Positions 33,726 through 43,221 of a stretch of DNA of 64,000 nt are shown one piece after another. The stretch spans positions 1-64,000 of the IMG/VR virus record IMGVR_UViG_3300047552_000676; one strand, written 5' to 3'. The notes under the pieces are model-generated. The model saw only the letters and a program-made list of their open reading frames with translations. It ran no database searches and was not told the origin of the DNA. Position numbers and translations under genes: made by a program. The stretch is from a virus. How positions within the stretch are numbered: position 1 is the stretch's first letter; the number at the start of each line of letters is the position of its first letter.

Positions 33726-34073
33726 CTATCCTTGATGGACAAAAAGGTTTACAGATTCCGTACCAGAGTTCGTAAACTCTATTGACTTGTATCCTGCGTC
33801 AAGCAATAGAGCTTTGTTCACGGTGATGGTCTTAGTTGAGTTATCACTAAACGTGATCAGCGCGGAGAGTGCCGCCGAAGTTCTTACCAGAATAACTGCG
33901 GGGGTTTCGCTCACGGGTTCAACGAGTTTACTATCAGTAGGGGCTATCGTGTAGCTAGCAGCAAATGCAGTTTCGTCTGCGGCTGGATAGTTGATAGCAA
34001 ACGACGCAGTATTCCGTCGGATGTTGTTATCCGCCTGCTGAACTCGAATATCTATTAGAGTGGCTTTGGACAT
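33726..34073 (-). CDS. small virion-module protein, unknown
   Basis: 115 aa if translation begins at ATG 34073 (MSKATLID); an upstream start would overlap the previous gene by 28 bp. Beta-rich with many Thr/Ser/Ala, which resembles small Ig-like virion proteins, but no family is recognised. Confidence 0.6.
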   Translation of the reverse strand: MSKATLIDIRVQQADNNIRRNTASFAINYPAADETAFAASYTIAPTDSKLVEPVSETPAVILVRTSAALSALITFSDNSTKTITVNKALLLDAGYKSIEFTNSGTESVNLFVHQG

Positions 34074-34081
34074 AAAATTGG

Positions 34082-34858
34082 TTAGGAATACTCTAGAGTA
34101 TACGCCCAAGTGATGGGTGAAACGAAATCCCCTCCGGACTGCGCGGCGTCTATTTGTAGAGTAAAGGTTAGAGTAGATAACCCTGGAGTAGAGAGGATGG
34201 ACTTCGTGTAAACAAAGGTGGCCTCAGCGCTTCCTGACCCAGGAACAATAGAGAATAGGTTCGTAGGGTAGGCCTCGTCTAGGTAAGGTTCTAGTGGGCC
34301 ACAGTTGGTTAGACTAGCTGACCAATCGGAATCCAGGGAACCAAACAATGGAGACCAATCTACTAGATGCCCCTCGGCAGTTCTTTCAGTATCGACTAGG
34401 AACACTGCTAATGCTGCTCGTGGTCCAGATAGACTGCCAGACTTGGTGAATTGCTTAAGAGGTATCGGATTGTTTACATCCTCTGCTATCCATAATTCCT
34501 GTTGAGGAACAACCGAGTAGCCCTCCAAGTTAGCTATGACTGAGAACTCATTTGAAGCTGTAACTTCGTTTCCGTATACGTCTACAATCTTTGCTGAGTA
34601 AGTTAGTCCTACACCGTCTGGTGGATAATCGTAAGGGTCTAGACCTGAGTCGAGTTTTTGATACGAAAGAGGGGATACTGCTTCTGCTGTGCCAATGTAT
34701 ACATTCTCACTTATTTGGGTGTCTGTATTTATATCCCAAGCGGTCCTATATACTCGAATACTTCTATTCGGAGGTAAGGCACTAGACAGCGAGCACACAA
34801 CGAGAGTCTTTGCAGACACTGCCAAATAGCTCTCTGTTTTCTTTACTGCTTCTAGCAT
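34082..34858 (-). CDS. virion protein of unknown function with beta-rich domains
   Basis: A 258-aa protein with aromatic and Ser/Thr-rich beta-strand patterns (GLTYSAKIVDVYGNEVTASNEF, in the manner of Ig-like folds). It shares its C-terminal look (ending in a LEYS motif) with the following 512-aa protein, which ends in LEYSLTANYPV. The two may be related structural proteins. Location next to the sheath gene suggests decoration or fibre function. Confidence 0.6.
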   Translation of the reverse strand: MLEAVKKTESYLAVSAKTLVVCSLSSALPPNRSIRVYRTAWDINTDTQISENVYIGTAEAVSPLSYQKLDSGLDPYDYPPDGVGLTYSAKIVDVYGNEVTASNEFSVIANLEGYSVVPQQELWIAEDVNNPIPLKQFTKSGSLSGPRAALAVFLVDTERTAEGHLVDWSPLFGSLDSDWSASLTNCGPLEPYLDEAYPTNLFSIVPGSGSAEATFVYTKSILSTPGLSTLTFTLQIDAAQSGGDFVSPITWAYTLEYS

Positions 34859-34868
34859 GCTAATCCCT

Positions 34869-36407
34869 TTATACCGGGTAGTTTGCAGTCAGACTATACT
34901 CTAGCGTAGACGTAGACGATACTCCTGTGTAAGAAATCGTCATCTCTAGTTGGAAGTCAAAATCCTCCGGGAAATTAGGTGGTATAGAATACGGATCGTA
35001 AGCCGACGACACTGTGACGATACTCAGTGTGATTGAAGTATCTACAGTAGCCTCAGCATTAAACGTCAGCGTCCAGAGGTTAGAATCGACAGCTACGTCG
35101 GCCAACAACGTGGGATTTGAGCTGAAATCTCCCGAGTACGTGAAAGTCGGTAGGGTCTTGTCGTAGTCTTCTTCCCAACTAACTATGTCCCCTGAAGCTG
35201 TTCGTGTAACCAGCATTCTTACCAGTGTAACGTCCAGACCGAATTCCGGTGTGGGAGAACTACTTAGTGAGAGTGACACAAGACCATTGAGTCGAAAGTC
35301 TTTTGCGTAATACGGGGACCAACTAGCAAATAGGCCGGGAGACTCGTAGCCTGGGCGGAACCAAAACGCCTCGTCCTCGGTTGGGTGCTTAACCCAAAAC
35401 TCACTAGTCGTAAAAGTTTGGGCCAACAAGTGAGGAGCGTAGAACATAGTCACGCGTTGACTACTAGAAACCGCTTGTGCCACTTCCTCTTCGTCTTTTA
35501 TAGTAAAGGTGTAGTCTAGAGCTGCACCTGAAGCGTAGTAGGGAGATGCGGATGGCTCGAATAAGTCTAGAGGTATTGTGTCCTCTAGCTGGTACAGATA
35601 GTCACTGACTTTCGTGAGCTCTGGAGTTGAAACATCTACCTCCACAATACTGTCCGGATTTTCTGGATCAGTATTTAGCAGCTCGTAGTCGAAACCCGAG
35701 CGCAACGCTGAGATAGTGTAACCGATAGGCAGTGGATATTCCGTACGCACAAGAATTCTTAGGACTCGTGTCCAGCTTATGTAACTGGCTACGTTGGGGG
35801 CAAAATGCGGAACTACTTCAGTTTCACCTACACCGTAGATCTGGAAAGCTAGTGTAAAGATTCCAGAGCTAGGAATATAAGAATTCCCAGCACCAAGTAC
35901 CGTGAACGGGAAAGTAAACGCCGCTAGGCCACCGGCGCCTCTGTGCCCTTCGCCTAGTGGATCGAATTCGAGTCTGAATGCCCCATGTCCTACCGACAGA
36001 TCAGATTCGCCATCTATAGAGAACTCTAGGGTAAGACTACCTGTGCCTCTAACCGGTCCATAACCAGTACCTTCAGGGGCTACATCAAATGTGAACGCCG
36101 AAGAGCCTGATACCAGTGCATATCCAAATCCGGTAAAGGAAAAATCCAGCTCAGTAGCGGCTGCACCACTGATTCCAGCGTAACCGTCGCCAGAGGGGGT
36201 GAAGTCCACTTCAAAGGCACCTGGACCTTTGAAGATAAACTCCCCTTCACCACTTACGGAGATATCCGTCTGAAAACTGCCCTCACCCTGAAAGGTAATT
36301 CCGCCTTGACCACTTATTTGGAAATCTAAGACGAAGCTACCATAGTTTCCGGATTCAGAACTGTGTTCAGAGATTGCAGCTTCACTTAGAGATCCAAATC
36401 CTAACAT
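34869..36407 (-). CDS. structural protein with nine 20-residue Gly-rich beta repeats
   Basis: 512 aa. Residues about 23-200 form nine repeats of almost exactly 20 residues with the pattern G(S/A)FxxxFxxxGxGxxxxxGx (for example GAFEVDFTPSGDGYAGISGA and GSFQTDISVSGEGEFIFKGP). Such regular spacing suggests a beta-solenoid or beta-helix rod. The rest is Ig-like (TFTIKDEEEVAQAVSSSQ). Fibre or whisker-like roles fit; no definite family. Confidence 0.65.
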   Translation of the reverse strand: MLGFGSLSEAAISEHSSESGNYGSFVLDFQISGQGGITFQGEGSFQTDISVSGEGEFIFKGPGAFEVDFTPSGDGYAGISGAAATELDFSFTGFGYALVSGSSAFTFDVAPEGTGYGPVRGTGSLTLEFSIDGESDLSVGHGAFRLEFDPLGEGHRGAGGLAAFTFPFTVLGAGNSYIPSSGIFTLAFQIYGVGETEVVPHFAPNVASYISWTRVLRILVRTEYPLPIGYTISALRSGFDYELLNTDPENPDSIVEVDVSTPELTKVSDYLYQLEDTIPLDLFEPSASPYYASGAALDYTFTIKDEEEVAQAVSSSQRVTMFYAPHLLAQTFTTSEFWVKHPTEDEAFWFRPGYESPGLFASWSPYYAKDFRLNGLVSLSLSSSPTPEFGLDVTLVRMLVTRTASGDIVSWEEDYDKTLPTFTYSGDFSSNPTLLADVAVDSNLWTLTFNAEATVDTSITLSIVTVSSAYDPYSIPPNFPEDFDFQLEMTISYTGVSSTSTLEYSLTANYPV

Positions 36408-36413
36408 GTCGTA

Positions 36414-36827
36414 TTAGGCTCCGCCTACCGTAATAGCGAAAGATGTGATAGCTATCGGGCCACCGGCTATGATGTCAACAGTGTTCAACTTCAACGCCCC
36501 AGATCCAGCAGTGACAGTGACGTCGATATCCATGATGGCGTTTCCATCTCCGTCTTTCAATCTGGCCCACGCGGCGGTTCCAGTGTTATCCGCGGAAGAG
36601 TCCTGAGTGATAGCTCCAAAGGTTATAACTCCGGATGTCACTGTGCCTACCGGGTCACTACAGGTTAAAGTTCCCAGAAGAGTTTGAGTGCTAATCGCAG
36701 TGGCCGGGCCTGCGGGCTGCGGAGCGGTGTATATCTGAATGGTCGGTGCACCAGCGCCAGCCGACAACTGATCGATAATCTCTTGTCCGATAGCAGTTCT
36801 CAATGCAGTCAAAAATTTGTAGATCAT
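36414..36827 (-). CDS. virion protein of unknown function
   Basis: 137 aa, with a helical N-terminus (IYKFLTALRTAIGQEIIDQL) followed by a beta-rich, Gly/Thr/Ala-rich body ending in FAITVGGA. This pattern is common in small phage fibre-associated proteins, but I do not recognise the family. Confidence 0.65.
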   Translation of the reverse strand: MIYKFLTALRTAIGQEIIDQLSAGAGAPTIQIYTAPQPAGPATAISTQTLLGTLTCSDPVGTVTSGVITFGAITQDSSADNTGTAAWARLKDGDGNAIMDIDVTVTAGSGALKLNTVDIIAGGPIAITSFAITVGGA

Positions 36828-36829
36828 GA

Positions 36830-37072
36830 TTATGGTATAGGAGGTATAGGGGGTAGCTCTGATCCTAGGTCATAGCTTCCCAGAACAGAGTCCAGTTGCA
36901 CTGACTGAGCCACCAACCACCAGTGTTGGTCCCCATACAGTTTTGATATTGCTACTGACAGGCTGTTATTGGGATCAATAGGATTAGATACGGTTGAGGC
37001 AACATTTAATGGAACGTCAGAGGGTGGTCCATAGTACACATGGATTTGACGTCGATTCACGTTGATAGTCAT
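36830..37072 (-). CDS. small protein of unknown function
   Basis: An 80-aa product ending in PPIPPIP. It starts upstream of and runs nearly into the 137-aa gene with 2 bp between. No motif recognised. Confidence 0.6.
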   Translation of the reverse strand: MTINVNRRQIHVYYGPPSDVPLNVASTVSNPIDPNNSLSVAISKLYGDQHWWLVAQSVQLDSVLGSYDLGSELPPIPPIP

Positions 37073-37085
37073 AAGGACTTACTCC

Positions 37086-37406
37086 TTACTGACCAATGAT
37101 GTTATCGTTCTTAAAACCAGAGTTATAAGAAGTCTTACGTAGCTGTTGGTAGTGCTTGATAACAGTGCCTAACGAGTATATAGCACACCCGATTACAATA
37201 CCGACCATAAGACGCGAAGGTATACCGTGTCTAATCAGATGAGCGATCTCCACGGTACATGCTATAGCAGTCAGGGACATGCCAAGATTCTGTAAGAACG
37301 TGTCTTTATAAGCCTTGGACCAGAGGCCCAGACTACACGCCGACGTCAATAAAACAAGCGCAACTGTGTAAATCACTGTCAATGTTTCATCGATCTGGAA
37401 AAACAC
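37086..37406 (-). CDS. small membrane protein with three transmembrane segments, possible holin
   Basis: About 106 aa from a GTG at 37406, preceded by GGAG six bases upstream. Three hydrophobic segments are visible: VIYTVALVLLTSACSLGLW, LGMSLTAIACTVEIAHLI and LMVGIVIGCAIYSLGTVI. Length and topology fit a class I holin, and two more membrane proteins follow immediately upstream (37387-38230). The endolysin is far away (1.2-1.9 kb), so the link is only suggestive. Confidence 0.55.
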   Translation of the reverse strand: MFFQIDETLTVIYTVALVLLTSACSLGLWSKAYKDTFLQNLGMSLTAIACTVEIAHLIRHGIPSRLMVGIVIGCAIYSLGTVIKHYQQLRKTSYNSGFKNDNIIGQ

Positions 37407-37836
37407 GACGATCTCCTGCTTTAGGATCACTCTTTTCTTTGCTCATGGTATCCTTTTTGAACGGTGAGGATTCCAACGAGGGCCTAATAGAATCTTGGAA
37501 TTTTGGCGTCAGCCCAAAAAGTCTTCGGATACCATCTACGACCGCCATGCTTATTAGCTTCGTATCTAGCAATTGAACAACTTCATAGGTCTTTGCTACG
37601 ATAGCCATACCAAAAAGACCTAGCAGAAATCCAACTAGCCCTTCGGAGTGGTTCATTCCTGACCAGATGGCTAGGGGGGTAGCTCCGTAGTAACTCAATG
37701 AGGAGCCACCCAAAACCATAAAGGACTTCTCAGGAATGGTTCCATTCACGAATTTTAGACTAGCAATGGCTCCGGCGGTGCCTGCGACAAATTTGGCAAC
37801 ATCGAAGGAGTACTCCGGTGGTGTCATAGGTTGCAT
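37387..37836 (-). CDS. membrane protein, holin-like
   Basis: 149 aa with hydrophobic stretches at FVAGTAGAIASLKFV and GFLLGLFGMAIVAKTYEVV and a charged C-terminus. The KFVNGT...GGSSLSYYGATPLA pattern resembles a family of phage holin-type proteins. Its end overlaps the next gene by about 20 bp. Confidence 0.55.
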   Translation of the reverse strand: MQPMTPPEYSFDVAKFVAGTAGAIASLKFVNGTIPEKSFMVLGGSSLSYYGATPLAIWSGMNHSEGLVGFLLGLFGMAIVAKTYEVVQLLDTKLISMAVVDGIRRLFGLTPKFQDSIRPSLESSPFKKDTMSKEKSDPKAGDRRVFPDR

Positions 37837-37897
37837 GGTTATTGTTCCCTGTCAAGTTACAGAAAGCCCTTGTGAGGCAATAGAATAGAAGTAGCTT

Positions 37898-38230
37898 TCA
37901 TGGGAATCCTGCTGGCTGAATCTTCAAACGGAAATTATTGAAGACGCAATACGCTTGTCTTGGAATACACAATGCAACTCCTACTGCTAGATAAAAATGC
38001 GCAGAAGGCCAGAAGACCATGAAGACCACGGGCCAGACCAAAGAGCACACAAGAAAGTACATATGGGTGACTTCCTCTTTCTTGTCAGAAAACTTTGCCC
38101 ACAAACGGTTAAGAATTACGTTCGTTTCCTTGCGATTAGTTCGTACAATAGTAATTGTCTGTCGCCAGTCGATAGCTAGTAGAACGAGCAATACGAGTAG
38201 AAGTAGAAGCGTAAGAATTGAAGCACTCAT
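37898..38230 (-). CDS. small membrane protein of unknown function
   Basis: 110 aa. A very hydrophobic N-terminal helix (ILTLLLLLVLLVLLAIDW) is followed by a charged stretch and a second hydrophobic hairpin (YFLVCSLVWPVVFMVFW). Together with the two preceding genes it forms a group of three small membrane proteins, perhaps for lysis or membrane passage. It overlaps the upstream gene by 4 bp. Confidence 0.6.
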   Translation of the reverse strand: MSASILTLLLLLVLLVLLAIDWRQTITIVRTNRKETNVILNRLWAKFSDKKEEVTHMYFLVCSLVWPVVFMVFWPSAHFYLAVGVALCIPRQAYCVFNNFRLKIQPAGFP

Positions 38231-38595
38231 GGGTTTTCTCCGTTAAGGGGTGGAACGATCTCTAAACCTAACTCATCCAGCAGAGCCAACGCCGACGTCT
38301 CTTCTACAAGACGTACGACGGAGGTTTCTACTAGCTCAGTTATGGATTCAAGAGAATACGGCAGTTGTAGCTGCTGACAGACGTCGTACAGTGCATTCGC
38401 ATCCTTAGTAAGCGCTACGAACTTCTCACCCAGCCAACCGCTAGTCAACCAGTGAGTTGGTGGGCCCGTATCCCCTTTTGGACGCAGATCTATTCGGAAT
38501 TCTGCGTATCCAGCAGGGGACAAGGTTGAGGCTATAGTACGAGCCATCTCGACTTTGGCATTGATAACAACAATGGAAATATGGGTGTCAGCCAT
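38227..38595 (-). CDS. protein of unknown function downstream of tail fibre
   Basis: 122 aa from ATG 38595, directly after the stop of the fibre gene; a longer frame upstream would overlap that gene by 188 bp. The sequence (HISIVVINAKVEMARTIAST) looks like an alpha/beta domain. Possibly a fibre assembly chaperone by position; no family recognised. Confidence 0.6.
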   Translation of the reverse strand: MADTHISIVVINAKVEMARTIASTLSPAGYAEFRIDLRPKGDTGPPTHWLTSGWLGEKFVALTKDANALYDVCQQLQLPYSLESITELVETSVVRLVEETSALALLDELGLEIVPPLNGENP

Positions 38596-38596
38596 T

Positions 38597-40972
38597 TTAG
38601 TACACCAGCCTTGCGATGTTCTTTGCGTATTGCTGAAGGTTTGCAAGAAGCCCGTCAGTAGTGCCCCCACCACGAATGGTGAGAGACGAAATCCCCCCGT
38701 TAAAATACGATCCAGTTCCCGCGCGACTAAAAAGATAGATTGTCTGGTTAGAAAAGTTTCCACCACCTGGGGGTGTATTATCAATCCCTACCATAGCAGG
38801 TTCAATATTATTTGAACGAAGCTGTAGCTCGGAGTACGCAACTGAACTGCTGGTTCCAAGTACTGAAGACTGCACAGTTGTGATAGGCGCTGTAACGCCA
38901 TTGTGACCTCTCCATTGACGACCAGTTGCGCCTCGAAGCTCTACGGAAAACGAGTTAGCGCCTGTACCAGTAGTATTCGACGCTCGCATATTGAACGTGC
39001 CGTTTGTCGAAGAGACTGCCGGACCATGCTCATACACCATTCCGAATGCAGTATCAGAATTTTTCGTTACAGTCGCCACCACGCACACTTTATCAGTACT
39101 GCTTAGATCCAGTGGTGCTGACATCCAATGAGATGTACCGTTCCCTACGACACGCGGCGGAAAACCTTCTGTATCGTAATCCGTTGATGTGTTTACTCGC
39201 TGATAGAGTGGAATTGGTTTAGCTGCGTCCGAAGCTGTGCGGACATCTGCACCCCATTCGTAACGAGTTGCATTGTTCACGCGGTTTGTGAGTCCATCAC
39301 CTGTAGCGGAATGCGTGAAAGAGATCAACGTGGTTGTTGCACCAATTTGCCCTGCTAGGTTAACCGCGTACCAGCCGTTACCTAAATTCTCTATGGACAC
39401 AGAAGATAGAGTGGCCCCACCGCCGCCAAAGATGTTTGAGACGCCAAGCGTCCCAGTCGCCAGGTTTACCCATTGCCTAACTTGATTAGAGAACGTGGCG
39501 TCGGCAAGGCAGACGGATACCCAGTCATGGTTTCCTCGCTTGATAACCCTCCTTGCCTTGTAAACGGAACTTGTAATAGAAGTAATACCTTGGCGAATAA
39601 AGGCCGTCCCCGCCACCCCCTCAGTCAGCAAATCCGCAGTTGTAGTTCCATTCGGTGCAGTTGTATTATCCGCAGTGACCGTTGTGTCGGTCTTGGTCCA
39701 TGCCGGATCATCAAATTGCTCGCTCTTAATCAGCAGGTTGACACGCTGCGTGAACGTCGGTCGCGCTCCGGCGCTTGACTGAGAAGCATGATTTCCGGGA
39801 AGAGCCTTGACGGATATCACCACGAAGCTGATCGTTGCTGCCGAAGACGCAGTTAGATAAACACCACCACTGCCGACAGTTGGCACTTTAACCGTAGATG
39901 TCAGGCCAGCACCTACGGTAGCCGGGATAGGGCCACTCGCGCTAGTGTTTCTAACGTTGATTGTCACCCCACCTGTGTTCTGAATCGTTAGTTCAGCCCA
40001 GCCATCTGTACCCATGCCGGGTAATCTTACCCAGCTTTGATTGCTAGCGTCAACTCTAGTCGCAGATCCAACTCCAGTGACAGTGTCGTACGAAGCTGCG
40101 GTTGCGACACCTAATAGACCAACGACTCCTGAGGCTTTTAACTCAGGTCCACGAACGCCTCCGTACTTCATATCCAGCCAAAGACCAACTGGCTGCTCTG
40201 GTGCTGTGTTTGGAACTAATCCAGCAGAGTCCTGAAACAATGCTACACGATTACCCCCCGCCGCCAAGAATTCTGTGTTCCAGTCGGTGATCAATTGATA
40301 TGTAGTAGCGCTAGATCCGTACTCAAATTGCACTCCCCACATGAGAATGCCCTCTGTCCCTGTACCCGCGTAATTGACAACCCCATCTGCTGTCGCAGTC
40401 TGTACCTGGGCTCGTTCTGTTGTTGCGGCAGGTGTGACCGTGATCGCGCATCTATACCAACCGTTACCCGCTGGTGTTATGCTAGCTGAAATTCCAGCAT
40501 TCACAGTGCCAACCAGTCCGTTCGCCAGATCAAACCACGCACCCGTATTTGTTATCCCATCGAAATGTCGAATATACGCCCAAGAGAGTTCCGCAGCTTT
40601 GAGATGCCAAGTCTGTGTTATAGGCACCCCGACTTGGCAGGTAGTAGCCTGGTATTTGGAATGGGACGTGTTGGTTACAGAATCGACTAATTTCCCAGCA
40701 GTCATCGTTCCATCAGGGGCGACGGCCACATTGTCCGTCGTCGTACTAGCCCCTGCAAGCCACGCTGCGTTTGTGAAAACCTGACTGTATGTCAGCCGAT
40801 TCCGCCGACGCAGTATAGTATTGGGATCGTAAGTCTCTAGATGCAGACCTGGTTCACCCGAACGAAACGCCTCGCGGATGTCAAACGGCTTCCGTGCGAA
40901 CCACTGAATAACAGAGGCAATGTTGATAAAGCCTCGCTGTTTACGAGGCCCCTTAAAGGCGAATCGTTTCAT
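38597..40972 (-). CDS. tail fibre / receptor-binding protein with repeated carbohydrate-binding-like modules
   Basis: About 791 aa from ATG 40972. Two related modules are visible: LTYSQVFTNAAWLAGA near residues 60-75 and NLLIKSEQFDDPAWTK near 410, each followed by an APxGTxTAxxL(V/T) stretch and a GNGWYxxxI/L motif. This arrangement is common in large phage fibre proteins and resembles CBM-type beta sandwiches. The C-terminal 170 residues resemble a LamG-like lectin fold. A basic N-terminus (RFAFKGPRKQRG) is unusual for a fibre. It likely recognises a cell-surface sugar. Confidence 0.72.
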   Translation of the reverse strand: MKRFAFKGPRKQRGFINIASVIQWFARKPFDIREAFRSGEPGLHLETYDPNTILRRRNRLTYSQVFTNAAWLAGASTTTDNVAVAPDGTMTAGKLVDSVTNTSHSKYQATTCQVGVPITQTWHLKAAELSWAYIRHFDGITNTGAWFDLANGLVGTVNAGISASITPAGNGWYRCAITVTPAATTERAQVQTATADGVVNYAGTGTEGILMWGVQFEYGSSATTYQLITDWNTEFLAAGGNRVALFQDSAGLVPNTAPEQPVGLWLDMKYGGVRGPELKASGVVGLLGVATAASYDTVTGVGSATRVDASNQSWVRLPGMGTDGWAELTIQNTGGVTINVRNTSASGPIPATVGAGLTSTVKVPTVGSGGVYLTASSAATISFVVISVKALPGNHASQSSAGARPTFTQRVNLLIKSEQFDDPAWTKTDTTVTADNTTAPNGTTTADLLTEGVAGTAFIRQGITSITSSVYKARRVIKRGNHDWVSVCLADATFSNQVRQWVNLATGTLGVSNIFGGGGATLSSVSIENLGNGWYAVNLAGQIGATTTLISFTHSATGDGLTNRVNNATRYEWGADVRTASDAAKPIPLYQRVNTSTDYDTEGFPPRVVGNGTSHWMSAPLDLSSTDKVCVVATVTKNSDTAFGMVYEHGPAVSSTNGTFNMRASNTTGTGANSFSVELRGATGRQWRGHNGVTAPITTVQSSVLGTSSSVAYSELQLRSNNIEPAMVGIDNTPPGGGNFSNQTIYLFSRAGTGSYFNGGISSLTIRGGGTTDGLLANLQQYAKNIARLVY

Positions 40973-40977
40973 AGTTT

Positions 40978-42033
40978 TCAAACTCTCAGGCCGATTACCA
41001 CATCCCGTTGGTTAGCGTACGAAGTCGGGGAAGCCGACGTACCAAATCTTATTTTGACATACGGGAAAGTAGCGAACACAAAGGGGTCCAGGACAATCAC
41101 AGTTGAGACTGCCGGGATAGTAACGCGGTACTCACTACCAAACTGATCGTAGACATTACCAAAGGTAACTCCATCGAAGCTAGCTTGAAATGTCAGGGAG
41201 GTCGCCCCACCAACGTCCGCTGGAACTAACACCGAGCCTGCACGTTTCACACCTAGATTAACAGATCCAGATAAGGAAGCCGCCGCAGAGACCGTAGCAC
41301 CAATAGAACCACCGCTCACACTCTTTACCGAGAACTCTGAGTCGGAAGCTGGAGCAACACTCAGGGAGTTGGCGGAAGTAGCAATTCCAAGAGCCGCAGG
41401 TAGCTTAGCAGACATCAGAACGATCTTGTCCCGAATATCAGATAGCCAACCGATTACCCCACGACCACCAACTCCGAGCGCGGTAGACGCGGTGATCTTT
41501 GTGCCAAAAGAAGTGACTGGTGCAAGGTTCGCTAAGTTAGGAGTGGAAAGCGAAGCTCCAGTGTTATTGTTGAACCACTGAGTAGTACCTATCTGGGCGG
41601 GAGGCGTTTCATTAACGTCCATCAGTCTGGTAGACGTAATGATGTCCCCAACCGAAGCCCCTGTAAATCCGCTGACTACTTCAAACTGAGTATTGATAAA
41701 CTCTTTGTCAGTGTCCAGATCAGAGCCTGACGCACCATACAGCATGATGGCGTAAGCATTCGTCGGATCAACGTCGTTGACTCTGCACAGTGGAACGTTT
41801 CCAACTGGATAGTAAACTGCGATAGTGTAGTTGCTAGCGTCGTCAACGTAGCATGAAATCTTACCATCAACGTCAGCGATAAGAACGTTGCTACCGAGAA
41901 TACTCGCGGGATTCGACGTAGCATAAATGCTAGCCGGAGTATCTGAGTTATTGACGTTGATGTGAACTTGGAAACCAGCCGCTGCCGTTCCATCAGGCTG
42001 AATAAAGCGATATGCTAATAGAGCGAGAGACAT
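40978..42033 (-). CDS. tail fibre or structural protein
   Basis: 351 aa. N-terminal Ig-like strand pattern (LALLAYRFIQPDGTAAAGFQVHIN) followed by a Ser/Ala/Gly-rich region and a C-terminal beta domain (FASYKIRFGTSA-type strands; SLTFQASFDGVTFGNVYDQFG). It neighbours the receptor-binding protein gene with 5 bp between, suggesting a partner or adaptor fibre. Confidence 0.6.
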   Translation of the reverse strand: MSLALLAYRFIQPDGTAAAGFQVHINVNNSDTPASIYATSNPASILGSNVLIADVDGKISCYVDDASNYTIAVYYPVGNVPLCRVNDVDPTNAYAIMLYGASGSDLDTDKEFINTQFEVVSGFTGASVGDIITSTRLMDVNETPPAQIGTTQWFNNNTGASLSTPNLANLAPVTSFGTKITASTALGVGGRGVIGWLSDIRDKIVLMSAKLPAALGIATSANSLSVAPASDSEFSVKSVSGGSIGATVSAAASLSGSVNLGVKRAGSVLVPADVGGATSLTFQASFDGVTFGNVYDQFGSEYRVTIPAVSTVIVLDPFVFATFPYVKIRFGTSASPTSYANQRDVVIGLRV

Positions 42034-42038
42034 GGGAA

Positions 42039-43217
42039 TTAGCCTTGAACGTTAATGGTTTTGAGGATCTTGTCCATCTTCGCTTCGTCGAGGTTGAAGC
42101 GCGAACGCAAGAATTCCAGATCGTCGTAGGTAGCTACTGCACCTTCACCCTTCATAACCAGGAAGAAGGTCAAGATGTAGCTGTTAGGCCCTTTCTTGAT
42201 AGCAGTGTTCAGTTTAGCCTTAGTGGAGTTGACCAGAGGTTGGAAATCCTTGATCATCTGAATCAGAATGTTGTCTGCGTCAGACTTGTTAGTCACTTCC
42301 GAGCGTAGAACAAACTGAATCGCTTGTTCACCAAATCGGATGGACTTGATGTACTGCTGATACAGAAATAGTTCCTTCTTCAAGTTACGCTCGTTAACTA
42401 GAACATTCATCGGCAGAGCACCGATGGAAGAGTTAAAGTTGTCGAGGCTTAGAAGGAGGTTCAGGGCACGAGTGGCTTCCTTAACTGTACTTACCTTACG
42501 AACCAGCAGGTCAGCCGACGGTGGAGTAAACTCTTGGGACACCGCGACGTAGTACCCAGGAGATACACGGCCAAGTCTATTTGAAGTTATGACAAACAGA
42601 TTAGGGAAGAAATTTGACTCTTCATCTACCACACGTTGCAGGTGGAAGTACGTAGAGAAGACCAGGTCGCCTTCTACTTCGTAGAGGTAAGAGTAGGAGT
42701 TAGAAGCTTCGTAAGCAATGGACTTGGATAGTATCTTATCCATGTACCCATTGAAGTCTTTGAAGCCTGACGGCAAGTGCTTATCCCCTAGGTCTTTCAG
42801 GAATTGGAAAGCGCCCTTGAGACCTTCCATTACGCGCTTCTTCAGCTTGGCTAATTCACTAAGCGCGCGGGTGATATCTTCATCACGACCAGCAAAGCTC
42901 TGGCGGATGTTGATTTCCATGGACTCTAGGTTAGACTGAATAGCCCAGAGCTCGCTAACTACTTTGTAGTTTTTTCGCAGCTTTTGAAGATCGCCGTCAA
43001 TCTTGACGTCTTCAGTAGGTCTAGTTTCAGGTGAGAGCTTTACAGACTTGGATTGCTGAGTTGTAATCTCCAGCACTAGCGCAGCGTTGATCTGCCGCTG
43101 GTAGATTTTCTGAAGACCCAGCAATTCATCAACGTGGCTTCCTAGCTCTTTGATGGAGCGAAGCGCATCGTCGACGTAGCGATAGTTCTCTGCTAGGATA
43201 CGTTTAGTGATGTGCAT
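42039..43217 (-). CDS. large helical protein of unknown function, virion cluster
   Basis: 392 aa, mostly helical and charged, with long coiled-coil-like parts near residues 75-135 and a Leu-rich C-terminal half. No family recognised. It lies at the start of the cluster of small probable virion proteins and just upstream of the fibres. Confidence 0.65.
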   Translation of the reverse strand: MHITKRILAENYRYVDDALRSIKELGSHVDELLGLQKIYQRQINAALVLEITTQQSKSVKLSPETRPTEDVKIDGDLQKLRKNYKVVSELWAIQSNLESMEINIRQSFAGRDEDITRALSELAKLKKRVMEGLKGAFQFLKDLGDKHLPSGFKDFNGYMDKILSKSIAYEASNSYSYLYEVEGDLVFSTYFHLQRVVDEESNFFPNLFVITSNRLGRVSPGYYVAVSQEFTPPSADLLVRKVSTVKEATRALNLLLSLDNFNSSIGALPMNVLVNERNLKKELFLYQQYIKSIRFGEQAIQFVLRSEVTNKSDADNILIQMIKDFQPLVNSTKAKLNTAIKKGPNSYILTFFLVMKGEGAVATYDDLEFLRSRFNLDEAKMDKILKTINVQG

Positions 43218-43221
43218 AATT

